Source: Saprospiraceae bacterium | Lineage (GTDB): Bacteria; Bacteroidota; Bacteroidia; Chitinophagales; Saprospiraceae | Direction: 5' to 3' | Length of the DNA: 43,607 bases | NCBI GenBank assembly: GCA_016715105.1 | Contig: JADKBO010000062.1 | Coordinates: 1-43,607, forward strand | The notes under the pieces: generated by a model | Databases searched by the model: none | What the model was told of the DNA's origin: nothing | What the model saw: only the letters and a program-made list of their open reading frames with translations | In this document: piece by piece, positions 42,407-43,607 of the stretch | Position numbering within the stretch: position 1 is the first letter of the stretch | How the letters are laid out: each line of letters begins with the position of its first letter | Program-made: the position numbers and the translations under genes

Positions 42407-42530
42407 GCCAATAAGGCAAATCTCGAAATAAGCTTATTGAATTTTTGGAGGTAATGTTTGACCTCTTTATTTTAGCTTTCTCGACTTAAATGAAAAGTAA
42501 TTATTCAAATCGTAAAAGAAAGATAAAAGT

Positions 42531-43607
42531 ATGAAGACAATAAAAGGGCCAGCGATATTTTTAGCGCAATTTATGGGTGATCAGCCGCCATTCAATACGT
42601 TGGAAAGCATTTGCAAATGGGTAGCGGATTTGGGTTATAAAGGCATTCAGATTCCAACTTGGGACAATCGTCTGATAGACCCGGAAAGCAAGCTTCACGA
42701 GCAAGGCTTATTGCGATGATTTGAAAGGTAAAGTGGCCAGCTTTTTGGTTTGGAATCACTGAATTGGCAATCACCATCTTACAAGGCCAGTTGGTTGCTG
42801 TTCATCCTGCATATGATGCCATGTTTGATGCCTTTGCTCCGGCGGCTTTTTAACGGAAACCAAAGAACGCACAGAATGGGCAAAAGACCCCGTTGTGTCA
42901 AAGCGATCAAATCAAGCGCAAATTTAGGCTTGAATGCACACGCTACTTTTAGTGGAGCTTTACTTTGGCAACAAAGTATATCCTTGCACACAAAGACCTG
43001 CGGGTTTAGTAGAACTTCAGTTTAAAGAATTGGCAGACGCAGATGGGCGCTCCACCGGGAATGCTTTCGCAGATGAATGCGGCGTGGATGTTTGTTGCTA
43101 TGAAATTCACCCCGATGAAGATTTGCATCGATGGCGTTTCTTGTGAAATGCTTTTTGAAGCGTATTGTAACCACAGCAGAAAGACATGTTTGCTTTATGA
43201 TCCAAGTCACTTTGTATTACAACAATTGGGATTATTTACAATACATCGACTTCCCTACCATGAGCGCATCAAAATGTTCCACGTGAAGGATGCAGAATTC
43301 AATCCAACTGGAAAAATGCGGTGTAAAAGTGGCGGATACCAATCTGAGGGTCAACAGAGCTGGCAGACTTGCGCTCTTTGGGAGATGGTCAGGTAGATTT
43401 CCGCTCTTATCTTCAGAAGGTGCTGGTCACAATATGATTATGACGGATGGGCTAGTTTTGGAATGGGAATGTTAGAGATCAGTCTCCACAACAAGGTGCA
43501 GAGGAAGGTTCTGGATTCATTGCGGATCACATCATAAAAGTAACAGGAAAAGCTTTGATGATTTCCGGCGGCCGGAGACACAGATGTTGACCACTGAAAA
43601 AATATTA
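42531..43607 (+). pseudogene. Sugar phosphate isomerase/epimerase (TIM barrel), many frameshifts, runs off window
   Basis: The first frame (42531-42719) reads MKTIKGPAIFLAQFMGDQPP and then TLESICKWVADLGYKGIQIPTWDNRLID. Further pieces in changing frames are VAVHPAYDAMFDAFAP-like sequence near 42805, LNAHATFSGALLWQ (near 42930), DECGVDVCCYEIHPDEDLH (near 43075), LLYDPSHFVLQQL, ERIKMFHVKDAEFNPTGK, and RAGRFRSLGDGQVDFRS-like pieces near 43380. The order and motifs match xylose-isomerase-like AP-endonuclease-2 fold proteins that act on sugars; the substrate is unknown. About ten frame changes occur. The gene continues beyond the window. Confidence 0.7.

Overview
The window looks like chromosome of a member of the Bacteroidota, most plausibly a Saprospiraceae-type organism. 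The evidence is AT-rich DNA, a GLPGLI-family protein, carboxypeptidase-regulatory-domain outer-membrane barrels, a CotH-like protein with a T9SS-type C-terminal domain (YPNP motif), a UpxY/NusG-like antiterminator, and promoter -7 boxes of the TAnnTTTG type. No rRNA or tRNA gene, CRISPR array or recognisable transposase was seen.

Region 1 (1-12951, nearly all minus strand) is a surface-polysaccharide locus. An upstream NusG-like regulator and a winged-helix/nucleotidyltransferase-like gene are followed by ugd, rfbB, wbpD, wbpB and wbpE homologues. These make nucleotide-sugar precursors, including the 2,3-diamino-uronic acid branch. The operon is interrupted by accessory genes: three AAA-type ATPases, an AlbA/RecG-like ATP-binding protein (frameshifted) with a nucleotidyltransferase-like partner, a small LDRT-motif protein and a broken DUF559 gene. 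Each of the three ATPases has its own, unrelated repeat array at its start.

Region 2 (12983-24761) is housekeeping and envelope genes: an Omp85-family barrel, YqeY, RsmA, RuvX, peptide deformylase, an IPTL-CTERM protein, an unusual Nramp-like transporter, a hemolysin-III/PAQR protein and a Tat-type oxidoreductase. Two inverted copies of an undescribed element of about 600 bp (near 17.3-17.9 kb and 22.8-23.4 kb) sit here. The second has terminal inverted repeats and 14-bp flanking direct repeats. Both are bordered by degenerate heptamer arrays of the form CTGANNN.

Region 3 (24773-28640) is a three-gene export/envelope cassette: a small Cys-rich secreted protein, a GLPGLI protein and a large regulatory-domain barrel protein (one frameshift). 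A HEAT-like protein and an MFS transporter (frameshifted) follow.

Region 4 (30969-38204) is a complete, compact histidine operon hisG-D-C-B-H-A-F-IE on the minus strand. It is preceded by a His-rich leader peptide and a strong attenuator terminator.

Region 5 (38400-43607, plus strand) holds recognisable but heavily frameshifted genes: CotH-like, a CopD/HemJ-like fragment, an SRPBCC/GyrI-like protein, a sensor histidine kinase with a 26-A homopolymer, and a sugar phosphate isomerase. The density of single-base indels here, and the isolated ones in hisB, hisD and others, suggests low sequence quality as much as true gene decay.
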